Shown here: in pieces, positions 12,306 to 24,303 of the stretch
Position numbering within the stretch: the first letter of the stretch is position 1
Layout: every line of letters starts with the position of its first letter
Source: Symbiodinium natans
Lineage: Eukaryota > Sar > Dinophyceae > Suessiales > Symbiodiniaceae
Assembly (NCBI GenBank): GCA_905221605.1
Contig: CAJNDS010001824.1
Location: 474,048 to 538,047 of the forward strand
DNA length: 64,000 nucleotides
Reading direction: 5' to 3'
Program-made: the position numbers and the translations under genes
Notes under the pieces: generated by a model
Told to the model about the DNA's origin: nothing
Seen by the model: only the letters and a program-made list of their open reading frames with translations
The model's database searches: none

Positions 12306-12466
12306 CGACAGACCGACAGACCGACAGACACAAACACAGACAGAGACACCGACACGGACACCGACACTGACACCGACACCGACACAGACACAGACGCAGA
12401 CGCAGATGCAGATGCAAACGCAGGCGCAGACGCAGACGCAGACGCACGCTCGCACGCACACACGCA

Positions 12467-12502
<36 letters not shown>

Positions 12503-12588
12503 GACACAAAGACACAAAGACACAAACACACGAACACACCAACACGCAAACACGCAAACACGCAAGCACGCAAACCCGCAAGCACACC
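12306..12588 (+). repeat. Compound microsatellite (GACA, GACACC, CAGACG, CA)
   Basis: Successive blocks of GACA/GACC, GACACC, CAGACG, (CA)n, AAAGACAC and AAACACGC units. Translations in all frames are Thr/Gln/His or Cys/Val repeats and are not real proteins. Confidence 0.95.
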
Positions 12589-12862
12589 TGGTGAGCTCAG
12601 CTCCTAACAATGTCCAGGCGCCGCTGCGCACGGTCTCTTTGCCTCTCAGGGCGCGGCTTCGAGGATGTTTACGGGGTTCACTCGGAGGTTCAGGGTACTT
12701 CTTAACCCAATACTAACTGCACGTATAACCCAATTAGAACCAGATTAGGGCACTTAGGGTGTTTATAAGTGGTTATAAGTACAGTTATCATTGGTTAATA
12801 GGTACCATGAGCCTCCAAGTAGGGCTGAGATGGGCTGAGGGTTGAACATGGATTGATAGGAC

Positions 12863-14673
12863 TTAGGCCCACAGCTTCCAGCATGTGAGTAGAGAAGTGT
12901 AGAAACAGGTTGCCAACAACGAAATGAAATCGGGTGCCCCATCGGAAGCTTCCTGCACATGCCGAACAAAGAACTCTCGCCTGACACAGTTAGTCTCCAA
13001 AGTTCTCCGACGGCCCCCCCAGGCTGCAACACCCCCAAGCGGATTGGATGATATCGCGCAAACTCTCTCCTCGCTCATAGCTCTCACAACTGCTGCAGAG
13101 GGCCTGCGCAAGTCGGTCAGCTGGGCGGCAATGCTCTGCTTCTCCTGAGGGCAAGGCATGGGAACATCTGAAGGATGCTGAAGGCTGAGGCGGTCGTGCC
13201 GCAAGTTTGCTTTTGCCATCGTAGTCCTTGTCTGTCTCGGCTCTCTGATCCAGAAGCGTCATTCCTGGGCACATGCTCACGTTTCGCAAGCTAGCTGCGT
13301 GTCTTGACCCCTCCGAACTCCCCGGCGTGGCTCATCCCCGAGCATGCCACAAGACGACAAAAAGCTCAGCCCTGCATCGATGTACCCTCGGCAAACTTCA
13401 CAGGTGCTGCCGGGCCGCGCGTGTTCTTGTTCGCCTGCACAAACTCCTCAACCTGCCGAGCTTGCTTTCGTACCCATCGAGGCAAGGGACTTCACTAAGC
13501 CGCCCCTTCTAACAAGGAAGACCCGGAAGCAAAAAGCGGGCCTCGGCCAGCTGCTCTTCCAGCTTCCTGGCAACCCCAGGACATTCACACAATCCACACA
13601 AGCCCCCCTAAAGCCTCTCTTCAAAGGGCAAAAGCACCTCCTCTCTGCGCCGGCTTTCGGGGCCATCGAGATCTGAAGTGAAACCTCGGCCCAGGCTCAA
13701 AATGCCACAAACTTCAGCCTTTTCTGCCCAAGGTAGAGCTGGCCTGGTCCTGCCGGTCGTGCAAAGACGTGCCTTGCCTGGGCCGGTGCTATTCTTTTGG
13801 TGTCGCAGCAACGATGACTTGAATGATATTTGGTTGGGCTGGGAGACACATGACAGACACCGGCACAAGCGTGCAACACCCAGTCAGTATGCAAGCTGCT
13901 GCTGCAGCTGCTGCAGCTGCTTGCGATTGTGGGCCTGCACAAGTTTACGTCCACACTTGGTGCACAGCAACGTGCATTGCACAGCAGTTCAGCGGACCTG
14001 TCGAAGATCGCAACTTTCGAGGCTCTTGGTCAGCCCGTTGATTTCCTCACAGGCGGCCAGACTCAGCTCAGAGATCTCGGTGAACCTCTTGAACAGGAGC
14101 TCTCCCGCTCGTGCACCATGATATCGTGCTCCAGCTCTCCAATCGTATCCTGCCAGGGCCATTCAAGCTTCTGCAACAAGATGTCAGTCTGAGTCTAACT
14201 TTCTCTGCTCTGCCTGTAGAGTGTCGAGTTCATTGTCCATCGCGCCCCCAGCTTTCGCCTCCCCGTCCTGGCGGTGTCACGCAACTGGATCGTGCAGGGC
14301 TTAGCGTGCCACAGCTCCGTCACTTCTGCAGTCAGGTGCCTTCTGCTTGTCGTGCTGCACATCAAGAGCAGCAATATCTAGCCTCACCTGCACGAGCAAA
14401 TTGTTTTCATGTCGCTTTTTCGTGAATAAACGAAATCAAGAAACCACGAAACACCCTAGCAGGGAAAGCCCGTGCCTGGTTGATGCTCTCTTGCATGGAC
14501 GTCAGACCCTGGATCAATGTTTCGACTCGGACTTTGTCGGTGTACGTGTCCTGTGCCAGAACGTCGACTGCAAGCCAACCCCGAGCATCACAGCCATTCA
14601 CGGCCTGGTTCAAGACTTTGCACCCAGTCGATGAGATGGAAACGCGTCCTTGCAGGGCTGTCACATAAACCAT
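12863..14673 (-). CDS. Candidate multi-exon gene, unknown, partly coiled coil
   Basis: Several minus-strand stretches look like exons of one gene. About 14640-14470 carries DKVRVETLIQGLTSMQESI. About 14097-13995 carries LLFKRFTEISELSLAACEEI. About 13495-13370 carries RKQARQVEEFVQANKNTRG. About 13290-13170 carries GMTLLDQRAETDKDYDGKS. About 13150-12870 carries KQSIAAQLTDLRRPSAAVV and ends in a hydrophobic stretch. They are mostly charged and helical, as in coiled-coil proteins. Frames between neighbours are not all joined by recognisable splice sites, so a pseudogene or two genes are possible. I do not recognise the family; cellular role is unknown. Confidence 0.38.
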
Positions 14674-15942
14674 TCGGCAGCGACATTCTGAACATATGAT
14701 CAGGACGAGCCCGCCCTGTGGTATGGGGGGTCGTTGTTCGGGTTTAGGGTTTCGTGCTTTGGTTCGGAGGCTTAAGGATTCTGGAAGTGGAGGTTTGTTG
14801 GCTTTCTTTCTAGGCTTCGCTTAGGGCTTTAGGTTTGGGTTTGGGGTTTTACGGCTGGGGCTTTTTTGGGTCTAGGGTCTAGCGAACCCGAGCCCGGATC
14901 ATATACTATCACCTTCAGACATCTAAGATAGAAGCCGCCACCATTTTGGAGCTACACTTGCAAACATGTGAAAACTGCACCGAGCCTGGCCGCATCTGCG
15001 AGCGGAATTCAAGGGCATTGAAGACACAGAAGGGCCTCTGGACTGCACACTCTGCGCTCAGGGAATGGAGCACAAATTCGCAACCACGACGCTCTCCTCT
15101 GGAGCAATACAGGAGAACAAGATCTTCTGCAGTTGCCTATTCTTGACAACGGCGATGCTGCTCTTCTTGGACTTGTCGCTGTTGACCAAATGATCCTGGT
15201 GGTGCGCTTAATTATGCAATTCCTCGATCAGATCTAGCGCCACCTGAAAGCCGTCGCAGATCTCACCCCACCTGGCGCGCAGACATGCCATGCAGCCGGC
15301 GCCGCCATGTGCTGTCAATGGCTGCAAGTGCGAGAGTGCCACTGCCAGACGTGGGAGCTCAAGGCAGCTGCCACTGAACTGTCTGCACCAGCCTTAGGGT
15401 GTACACGCCGGCAGAATTGTGGCACAACAGCTTTGCACTGGTGCACAGAGCACCACCGGCACCCTGGACCACAGCAGCACAGCTGAGGCATCCGGCTGAA
15501 ACCTTGTTGAAGCGTTTGCACTTTCACACAGCTCACGACACTGCACGACTGTCCGAGAGTGCGAGAATCAGAACGAATGAACGAACGAAAGCCAGAGCTG
15601 GACTAACCACGTCAGGGCGCAGAGATGATCTGGCCACCTTTGTTGTTGCCAAGCCTCGGTTTCCCAACGAGCCATTGCAGGCAGCTGCAAAATGCAAAGA
15701 ACATTCCTGGCCCCTATCCTAAAAGCACAACCCACACAAAACCTATGGCTATCCTCCTTCGGCTCTTGTTGAAAGCCTTCACGGTGCCGAGCCACTGCAG
15801 CCCCGATTCCTCTCCGTCCATGACAGGCGGGTGACCTCGAATAGACCCAAAAGAAATGCAGCACCCTGGCTTACGCTTGGACGCTCATTCGGGCTCTTCA
15901 GAAAAGAATAGAAGCTACAATCGTACGGAAAGTCAATTCAAA
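14674..15942. other. Degenerate telomere-like patch; no gene recognised
   Basis: Around 14736-14880 there are scattered GGGTTTAGGG and GGTCTAGGG remnants, an old decayed TTTAGGG array. No convincing exon was found in the rest. Confidence 0.35.
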
Positions 15943-16612
15943 AAACAAGGTCGTGGCACACCTTGACTGGCTGGGTGCGGTCCCTGCCAATAACAACCAA
16001 GCTCTTACACATCGGCTTTTCCAAAGTACCCAAATGTCCACACCCCCGCCTGTAATCGCCAACGCCTAACTGCCCAGCTTTGTTGCGGCCCCATGACCAG
16101 ACCTCAGCAATTTGGCACCCAATTTTGGGAGAGCATCTCATTTCCTGCTTTGAGACTGCCACTAATCCAGGCGCCACCAGCGCCAAGCAGTGGCGCATTC
16201 CGGCAGAGACCTGACGACCAAACCCAGCGCCAAGCCACTTGGGACACGCACGCGAAATGGCATTGCATTGAGTGGCCAGAGGACATTCCCACTGCAATCA
16301 CAGCAAACAATGGTAACCACGTCAATGCCTGGGTGACTTCGTGACCAACCAGGCCCTTCACCGGGAATGGCCTGCCAAAACGCAAGCGTCTCATCTGCAA
16401 AGGCTTCGCCGCCTCTGTGATCCCTAAACCCGAAACCCTAAACGCTAAACCCTAAACCCTCGGCTCTACACCCTCGGCCCTAAACCCTCAAACTGCCAGC
16501 CTGCCATTCTCTTCCTTGGCCACGGGCTCCCGGCCCAGCTGGCCAAACCGGTTGTCGCCCCAAGTGAAGGCGATACCGGCATCTGAGAGCAGAATGCCGT
16601 GCCTCCGGCTCT
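15943..16612 (-). CDS. RCC1-repeat (beta-propeller) protein, several exons
   Basis: Minus-strand exons carry hallmark RCC1 repeats. About 16610-16490 has LLSDAGIAFTWGDNRFGQLG. 16394-16329 follows a TTTGCAG acceptor and has RPFPVKGLVGHEVTQ. About 16300-16150 has VGMSSGHSM and, in the adjoining frame, VSAGMRHCLALVAPG. About 16140-15945 has VWSWGRNKAGQLGVGDY. Each matches the W-G-x-N-x-x-G-Q-L-G and A-G-x-x-H-x-x-A-L signatures that build the blades. RCC1-like proteins serve as Ran exchange factors or scaffolds, but two or three blades are too few to choose. Upstream exons are probably missing; a weak candidate lies at 18074-17874 (AAGECLVAFASSG). The intron after the first exon appears to contain the CCCTAAA array at 16423-16492. 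Exon ends are approximate. Confidence 0.65.
16423..16492 (-). repeat. Telomere-like CCCTAAA array within a probable intron
   Basis: About eight CCCTAAA units with CCCGAAA, CGCTAAA and CCCTCGG variants. It lies between two RCC1 exons and overlaps the end of the first open frame. Confidence 0.8.
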
Positions 16613-17553
16613 GGCACATTCATTTTTTTGTGTTTTTGCTTTAAGGCAAAGCACACGACCTGTGGAAATCACAAGCAACTTGCAGTTCAGCGATAAAGCT
16701 TTTTAGTTTGTACACGGGTATCCGACCAACACACGGCAGTTCCTCACCTAAAAGTCACGGTGAATCTTCAGCAGCTCTTGCGGATTCCCTGTAGAGATGT
16801 ACCCAGCAAATGCACTTATGTGAGCCGAGTTGCTCCCTGCCCAGGCTCACCTGAACACAACGTCGCCCCGCACCCCCCCCCCTTTCCGACAAAGCCCACA
16901 ATGGCAACGGTCTTGAAACATCGTTCCCTACTTCCGCAACAGCCCCACAGGCCTGCAGCACACGGTGGCGATCATAAATGGCGGACCCGAGATCGGCCTG
17001 CACAAGTCTGCACATTTTCTTATCCTCTTTGGGCTTGCGATGGTTTCGAACGGATCGCAGCAAGTGTGAAGTAACAGGTAACAGCCTTGGGAGCCAGCGG
17101 AAGGATGCACGTGTCTGTCTCCAGCAAGACATCCAGCTTCGCAAGCTCCCTGGTACGGATCGCTTGACGGTGAACGCTGCACTCATGCGTGGGTGATGTC
17201 TAAAGCACACAAACAATGCAAAACTTGCGCCTTTGCTGGTAAAGCTGTGCAGCACTGGGGGCATCTGCTGAAGCCTGGAGCAGCAGCAAAACAACCGACT
17301 GCGCACGACACGCGACACTGTACGTGCCACCATCCTGCGACTTGCCATCTTCTGATGGCGGAGGCTTCGTCAAAAGCCAAAACGGTGGCACTTCCTGCCA
17401 ACGCACTCTAGCAACTCTGGCAACCGAACGATGCGTCTGCTGGAAGCCCAAAAAAAGCCCGGGGCCTTGAAGTCATCGTCGCTCCGCTGCATGGCAGGAC
17501 GTGGTGGGACGTATGGATAAGCATGCGCGTGCGCACCGGTCACGATTTGTGGC
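16613..17553. other. Possible further exons of the RCC1 gene, unresolved
   Basis: The minus strand is open for 197 codons at 17348-16755 but the content is not convincing. A basic segment near 17050-16980 (KPKEDKKMCRLVQADLG) could be an exon. No RCC1 signature was found here. Confidence 0.22.
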
Positions 17554-17630
17554 ATGGGGGTTTCCGACATTAGGGGTTACCGTACTGGGGTCCTTGCTTT
17601 CAGAGAATTCTTCTGGGGACGTAAATCCCA
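17554..17630 (+). repeat. Partial copy of the ~100-bp dispersed repeat
   Basis: Begins ATGGGGGTTTCCGACAT and continues TAGGGGTTACC and ACTGGGGTCC. This is the reverse-complement end of the repeats at 7550-7649 and 20542-20636. Confidence 0.5.
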
Positions 17631-17760
17631 TACCATGAAGGATGCCAAGCTTGAGTGCTTTGCTGTGCCTGGTCTTGTGACGGATTCTGAGAGCTTCGAG
17701 AAGTCAGCGGCAATCGGACTGCACAATATGAAAACTTTCCACCTATGAATTTTGAGCCCG

Positions 17761-17812
17761 CCCCCCCCCCCCCCCCCCCAACAACACACACACACACACA
17801 CCTACACACAAA
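17761..17812 (+). repeat. Poly-C tract followed by (CA)n
   Basis: Nineteen C at 17761-17779, then ACAACACA and a short CA array. Homopolymers of this length are prone to sequencing and assembly error. Confidence 0.9.
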
Positions 17813-18089
17813 GCACCACCATGCAAAGATCAACACACCTGTCCATAAACGCAGTTCTTCGCTCCTCTCTATTTTACGTTTGGTGGGCGAACGTCCATGC
17901 AAAAAAGCGCTCCGAAGCAAACCTGACAACACTCGTGTGAGGGAAAGCATGTGTTGGCAAAATGCCCCACAGCTGCACTGCCAAGGAACAACAACCACTG
18001 GATGCAAATGCCACCAGGCACTCCCCAGCAGCCATGCGATTGCCTGCCGATGCAGCAACGCGTCGGGTACCCACACCTCACTGGCACCC

Positions 18090-19722
18090 AGCTCAACCTT
18101 CACTTTGCCGCCAAGCGACCGAGCTGCCAGCATCAGTAGATGGACCACACTCGAGTTCTCCAAGGCCCCAGCCAGTGCCAAAGACTGATCAAAGGATACT
18201 ACTGGGTCCTCGTTCTCAGGATGCGGAGTGGGGGCCGTTGATGGGTTTTCATGGAGGACCAAATCAGCATCACATGCACAAAGAGTGGTTCGACCCAGTT
18301 GCGGCTGTCCCATGCAGCAGGAGCATTGGTGGGGACCTTCGTCTTGGACTGTCGCAAGGGTTGCAACGGTTACAAGAGGCTGCCATGACGCGACAAGGCC
18401 CAAAAAGCTGAGGCCACGGCTTGTGTGACACGTGCGTGGTGGTGGACAAGTTGCGAAAGCAGCCTGAGGCTGTGCTCGCAACGAGCAAATATGAGCAAAT
18501 GCCATTGTTCACATCCGAATTCCACATGTCCCATGTGACATGTGCAGCAAATGGCAGCCCTGAGCTTCAGTGCGAAGCAGTATTGCTGCCAAGCATCCAG
18601 GCCTTGCCACGGGAGTGCCACCACAGAAGAGGGTGTATGCTTCCGGCCAGTTTCTACGGACTGAAGAGCGGTATCCTGCAACAGAATGCAACAGATGTCA
18701 GACAGACAGCGGATTGCTACGACTTGCATCAGGGGTACCTTGCTGGAGCTCTTGGATGCCCCACAGATCCACCACACCACGCCTTACTTGCTCTTGGGGT
18801 TTGTTGGCGTCTGGTCGGTCTTGGTCGGGTCTGGTCAGGTCTGGTGCTCTTTGTTTTTTGAAAACTTTGCGTGACGCAGCTTAGGGGCACGAGCCCCGAG
18901 GGCACCAACAATGACGCCAGCACAGCCAAATGACCGCCAGCCGACTCGCCCTGCAAAATGATTCCTGAATGGAGCCGCAAGATGGATCCGGCACAAAAGG
19001 GTCAGTCCATCAGAAGCCTGACACAACCCACGCCAACACCAACGGACACGGCTTGGGCACATTGCCGAGGCTCTGTTCTTGTCGACGCCAAGTTCCAAGG
19101 AATGGTCGATTACATACGTGAGACCATCAACCACATCTTCCTTGGCAAACAAAGTGTGCATGCTAGAGATGGCAGATCATCTTTTGGATGTCACCAAGGT
19201 GCCACAAGGTCTGAACCAACATAGCCATCCCGTGTAAGGCGATACCCCACCGAGATCAGCACAAAGCCACCTCAGCACGCAACCGGATGCTGCATGAGAA
19301 GCAACTGCTGCAGCGGGTGCGCGTTGATGGGAGTCAAGCGTCGATGCAGAAAATACTCAAAGAAGCAAGCATGATGCCAGGTTCGGTCTCCACTCCACCA
19401 CCAGCCGCCATGGACAAAGAACACGGTAGGCATGCCGGATTCCCCATGCACTCCTGATGATATCGTGCTTGCCAACAGTACAGCACACATGGGCCATGCC
19501 ATTCCAGGAGACAAGATGTTACTTCGCGGCACGGTCTGCTAAGATGGGCTCTTGCAAAGTGGCTGAAGGTCCTAGACATGCTTTTATTATCAGGTTATCA
19601 GTGTGAGAGAGAAAAAGGGAGAATCTGAAAACTACAAAACTGAGAAACAAAAAAAGAACTCCTTGCCCCTCTGGCATGTAGACGTCCAGGTACAGCGGGC
19701 CATCAGAGCCACACCTTCGCAC
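18090..19722 (-). CDS. Alpha/beta-hydrolase (esterase/lipase-like), multi-exon
   Basis: Minus-strand exons appear in the order expected for the carboxylesterase/hormone-sensitive-lipase-like fold. 19722-19663 has GSDGPLYLDVYMPEG, a typical first strand. 19453-19385, after a CATCAG acceptor, has MPTVFFVHGGWWWSGD, the HGG oxyanion-hole motif. 19161-19060 has EDVVDGLTYVIDHSLELGVD, the helix before the nucleophile. 18950-18866, after a TTTTGCAG acceptor, has GESAGGHLA, the G-x-S-x-G nucleophile elbow with the catalytic Ser. About 18231-18090 has ENEDPVVSFDQSLALAGAL, resembling the acid-residue region. The exon before the nucleophile is joined in frame if a GC-AG intron is used. Substrate and location are unknown. 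The catalytic His and true ends were not resolved. It lies just upstream of the RCC1 gene on the same strand. Confidence 0.68.
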
Positions 19723-19785
19723 GAAAGGCCCCAGAGAGCAATTTGACCTCAGCTACCAGCAGCGACCTTCGACATGCCATGGGTT

Positions 19786-19848
19786 CAGGGTTTTGGGGCT
19801 TAGGGTTTGGGGCTTAGGGTTTAGGGTTTAGGGCTTAGGGTTTAGGAT
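19786..19848 (+). repeat. Telomere-like TTTAGGG/GCTTAGGG array
   Basis: Units alternate between GGGTTTAGGG and GGGGCTTAGGG. Single CCCTAAA-like remnants also occur at 20013-20085 and a GGTTTAGGG pair at 20272-20288. Confidence 0.8.
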
Positions 19849-20541
19849 GCTCAGAACATCCATGTCTTGCCCTCTCCAGCAAACCCCTTTGCAGGCCGAT
19901 CGCGGTCGAGATATGTTCTTGAACGGTATCGAGTGCTGCAGCGGCCGAAGCTTGCAGCGGCCCACCTGGTGCAACTGTGTCAAAACTAGCCGAAACTAGC
20001 CCCAAGAACTGACTGAAACCCTAAACCGCCTAAACCCACAACACTCTAAACTCTCTGAACCATAAATCCCTAAGCCCTAAACGCAACCTCTTTGGACTTG
20101 GGACCGTCCTCGGAAGCCAGCGGTCCGAGAAACCAGGAAGTAAGGCTGAAGGCACTGCCCCGTGCCCCTTCCACGACCACTGGGAACAGCGTGTGTACCT
20201 GACAAAAAGGTACAAGGTGGGGGGGGTTAATAGGGTTATTTGTTGGTACACTTTCTCGACTTGCGCTTTTACGGTTTAGGGTTTAGGGCTTGTGCAGCTC
20301 GATCACTTGTGGCGATGGGTTGCAATTGCAAGTCGCAACTGCTTTGCGCAGCCAGTGGTTGTCTTTGAGCGAGAGCGGTACAGACCTTCGAGCTGCATAC
20401 CTTCTGAGGTGTGAGCACTCGGTCCGGGAAAACACGCCCACATATGCTTCCGCGATCGACTCGCCTTCCTGAAGGACGACGCCCGAGGCGACAAATGCAG
20501 GTTCTCTCAAGCGGATGAATTTGGACGGCATGCGGCTAGAT

Positions 20542-20636
20542 GGGCATTTCCCAAATAGGGTTACCCTCAGTCTACCCCAGCATACTCTAATCCTGAACCC
20601 CCGAAAAAAAGTACCACTATTGTCGGAAACCCGCAT
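20542..20636 (-). repeat. Dispersed ~100-bp repeat, possible MITE
   Basis: Aligns end to end with 7550-7649: GGGCATTTCCCAAATAGGG at one end and GTCGGAAACCCGCAT at the other. The interior is diverged. Confidence 0.55.
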
Positions 20637-21399
20637 AGGAGGCTAGCTCAGCGATGCTCAGTTCGGGTGTAGGCCAAACCGGTTGAACCATCGGATGCCG
20701 CAACTGCCGGTCTTGGAACGTCCAGGAAACGTCTCAGACATTCCGAGGAGCTAGGTGCTATAGGTGCTAGGTTGACGCCTTGGCCTCTCAGGCTGAGCTG
20801 CGACATGAAAGCAAAACTATTCATTATCCCGTTGCCTTCAAGAGCTGCCAGAATTTCTACTAGCTTGCCCCACCAGAAAATCCGCTGCATTCCGTCACCT
20901 TCCGCTAGCCTGTCACGCCGAACACCTTCGCGTTCGGCTCTGGCCACACGCCTTTCAACGAGTCTTTCGCAACTCTAATAAGCAATCTAAGGAAGTAGCG
21001 GAAAGATACCTGCTTCGCAGGCACTGCCCAAACAGCTCTGTCGAGGGAGGCCTGAAATATCCGTGGGGCCACCTAGAGCCTGGAGTCCTAAAGCAACATG
21101 TGCCCCAAACCGCAACTCCCCCCTCGGCAAAACTACCGCGGCTTCAGTTTGACAGGAACCGCGAGGACGACAACACCAAGCCTCAAGGTTCGCAAATGGA
21201 AAAAGGTGGGGGGGGGGGGTGGTTCAAGGCCCCTTTGCAGCAGTCGCTCCAGGAGGATGTAGCAGGGAGAAAGCAAGAGAGAGAGAGAGAGAGAGGTGGA
21301 GAGCGGGAGAGCATCTCTTGAGATTCCGACCGTGTGGTACTTGGCCTACTCTTGGGTGGAGCGTGGAGGATGGAGACTGGAACTTCACCCTGGCAAAAC
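20637..21399. other. No gene recognised; short (GA)n tract
   Basis: A poly-G run of about ten at 21207-21217 and a GA microsatellite at 21277-21296 are visible. No convincing exon. Confidence 0.3.
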
Positions 21400-21920
21400 G
21401 AACATGAAGTGACAAGGCAACCCATTTGAAGCCTGAGAATGATGGACATGAGCAGCTGTCAAAGAGCATGTCGATCCGAGGCGCATAGTCTCTTGCGATC
21501 TCCTTTGGCTCTTTTTCTGGAGCAGCTCCAAACATCGATCTCGCTCTTTCTTGACATAGTTCAGGTCGGTCACCCACATGGTCTTGTGCGGCTTCCCTGG
21601 GCAGGGCGAAAGCACCAGCACAACATACCGCATGGCCCACCATCAAAGCAGCGCAGTTGCGACAGATGCGTCTGGGTGGCCATCGCCGTTTCTGAACATG
21701 TAGAAGCGGTAGGTCCGCTGGATATGTCCGGTGACGAACCTTGGCAAGCATCCCCTGAGCGCCTCTTCCCTCTCCAGGCCTTCCCCCAGGAGCTGCCAGG
21801 AAGCTGGGTGTCCATAAACTCGATGAACTCCTCTCCATCAACAGCACCAGATCGCTGATGCGTCATGGCACGGAGCGTTGTACCACTCAGTGTCTCGTCA
21901 CTTGCATGGCACTGAATCAA
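21400..21920 (-). other. Candidate exons of an unknown minus-strand gene
   Basis: About 21870-21760 reads GAVDGEEFIEFMDTQLPGSS, which resembles the second half of an EF-hand or a related acidic motif. About 21605-21530 reads HKTMWVTDLNYVKKERDRCL, charged and helical. Both look more like protein than the other frames. Splice sites and family are not established. Confidence 0.3.
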
Positions 21921-22695
21921 AGAAGTTTCTGCCTAGAGACTCGCCTAGAGACTCGCCTACTTACTGCTTCTGATGTCTGCGACCCTTGACCCTTGCCGGA
22001 CCCGTGGAACGGCTGCGTGCTTCTTAAACTGAAAAACCAACTGCATTGAGCCAAAAACTGTGCAACGCGCATCACCCTGCACAGTATGGTCTGGCAATGT
22101 CTGGCTGTCTGGGCAGATTCGGATGTCAGAACCCAGAGCCAATGAAGCCACGGGGGGGCCTCATCCTCCAGTTTCCAGGAGGACTGAAGGGCCAGAAGCA
22201 TTGGCAGGCTCAGCAGCAAGAAACCTTTTCCATGGGATTAACAGAAACCAAAAAGCAAGAAACTGCAACTCAAGAAACGACTGAAACTCGGCGCTGCCCT
22301 GGAGAAAGGTTGAGAACGCGGCAGCAAAGGAGGACCCCTCGGTTGGCCGTCATCACTCCAGGCTGCCGAACCCAAGGATCGAAACAACTGGGTCCCACCA
22401 TTACTGTATCAAACCATGAAAACAGAACGGCTGTTGCCATTGCCAAGCGTCCGAGAAGCAGCAGACTGCAAGTGGCTCTCTTCCCCCGGAGCCAAGCCCA
22501 CAGAAGGTGCAAACACACCAGCGATGCACACCTGCTGCCCACTCGTATTTAGAATGATGCATGAGATGTATAGAGGTGTTGAGCGGCTCGCCCTGCGGCA
22601 ACAAACTCGCAGCACATTACGCATCGAAAGTCAAGTCCTGTCCAAGCAGCACAAGGGCCAGCGAGGAAGCAGGTCCACTTCCTCGCTGTCCAAGA

Positions 22696-22923
22696 CTACC
22701 GCGGGCACCTGGCACGAAGCGCTCCGAAGCGACGCTTGCAATCGTAAGCCTGAGAAAAGGACCCGCCTATGGCGCTCCCGACGATGAAAGGCAGGAAAAG
22801 GATTGCACCCACGACCGCAGGACCAGCCACTGCCACATACCCCTGACAAATCGTCTTAAAAAGCTGCATGGAACCAATAGTGAACCAATGAAACTTTCGG
22901 AAGTGGCTTTCCGATACGTTCAA
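22696..22923 (-). other. Candidate membrane-segment exon
   Basis: The frame contains VAGPAVVGAILFLPFIVGSA flanked by polar residues, a plausible transmembrane helix. Neighbouring exons were not found, so it may be chance. Confidence 0.25.
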
Positions 22924-24233
22924 GTGTCACAATCTGCGTGAGGACAACGAGGCAAGGAACCCAGCAGCTGAAGCGCCGCTCGGCACAAATCTCCTCAGTC
23001 GGGCGCTCGGCCTCTACGTCTGAAACTGCTCTGGAGATGGATTTCGTCCCTGAGCAGATGAGCAGATGACTGGCGTCTCGCTCACCAAGCCGCCCAGCTC
23101 AGTGGACGAATCGTCCTGTTCTGGGCGGGGCTGGGTGACCTCGTGAATGAGCATCCCGCTCGGCCTCCTGAGTCTCTTGGCTGGTTGACTCCTCAGACCC
23201 GATGGTCTGCGGCGCGGGTCGCTGCATGGTGGCTGGACCGAGTCTCTGAGCCCGAGTGAGCACGAGGGCGCCAGGACTTGCTGCGCCCAGCTGGCAGACG
23301 GACATGTTGGGGGGCTCATTGGGCAGGGCAAGGCTCACACTCTCGCGACTGCCCTGCAGAACCATGCAGCACATGCCGGAGCACGCCAAGCCGAGCATCT
23401 CTTGTGTCGGTCAGTTCACTTGCAAAGGAAATCGCACTGAACGGGCGGCTGCCTCGCAACCTGAGACATGCAGCATGATCTGGCATTCCAGAATCAAGTG
23501 GATTCTTGGCGACGTGTGCCCGCACAATGAAGTTCTGTGCCAGTCTAGCAGGCTCAGCGGGTCGACCCGAGTCGGCTGGGCCATATTCACACGTGTGAGC
23601 TAGAGTGTAGCTTACGCACATGGACGATGTCCAGGCACTGGGTGAAACCGTATGTGAAACTGCAAACACTGTTCACTTCTTGCCAATGGTCAAAGGGGCT
23701 GCCTCAGTGACGAAGGCACAGAAAGTAGAGAGAAGTCAGTAGAAGAACGACAGAAGCTGCGAGGCTGCGAGGCCCAGTCCCGAATAGCGAGCTCTGTGTG
23801 GTTCAGTTGAACCTATCATTTTTTCACACAGAGGCGTGCAGAATATCTCTCAATGCTTTTAATTGCAAGAGAAGGCATCATGGCATCGCATGGCCTGCTC
23901 GATCTTTCTGGTCAGGTCAATCAAGGCGTTCGACAGCAGCGATGCCTTACACAAGCGGCAGCCCACGTGTGCATGACACACAAACGCTTAAAAGCGTTTC
24001 TGTGGGCGGCGATGGTCCCATGGGCTCCCCACCAATTGCAGGACCGAGAGCAGTTCTGCGCGCCACTCCTGACGACGAGAGCAAAGATCCCCATTGACAA
24101 TGCCCCCGCAACTGTGTAGGCATAAACCCCATCTTAAAGGGACTTTCTGGGGTATCTGATTCTCTAGAGCTTCTCAACAAGTTGGCCTGCAGCAACGCCT
24201 GCCTTAATCCACCGTGTGTAGATGGAAGATACC
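22924..24233. other. No gene recognised
   Basis: The minus frame at 23331-23014 has an acidic segment (EQDDSSTELGGLVSE) that might be exonic. Nothing else is persuasive. Confidence 0.25.
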
Positions 24234-24303
24234 CTAAACCCCAAACCCTAAACCCTAAACCCTAACCAAAACCTAAACCCCAAACCCTAAACCCCAAACC
24301 CCA
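24234..24303 (-). repeat. Telomere-like CCCTAAA/CCCCAAA array
   Basis: About nine units in which CCCTAAA alternates with CCCCAAA, plus one ACCAAAA interruption. Confidence 0.85.
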
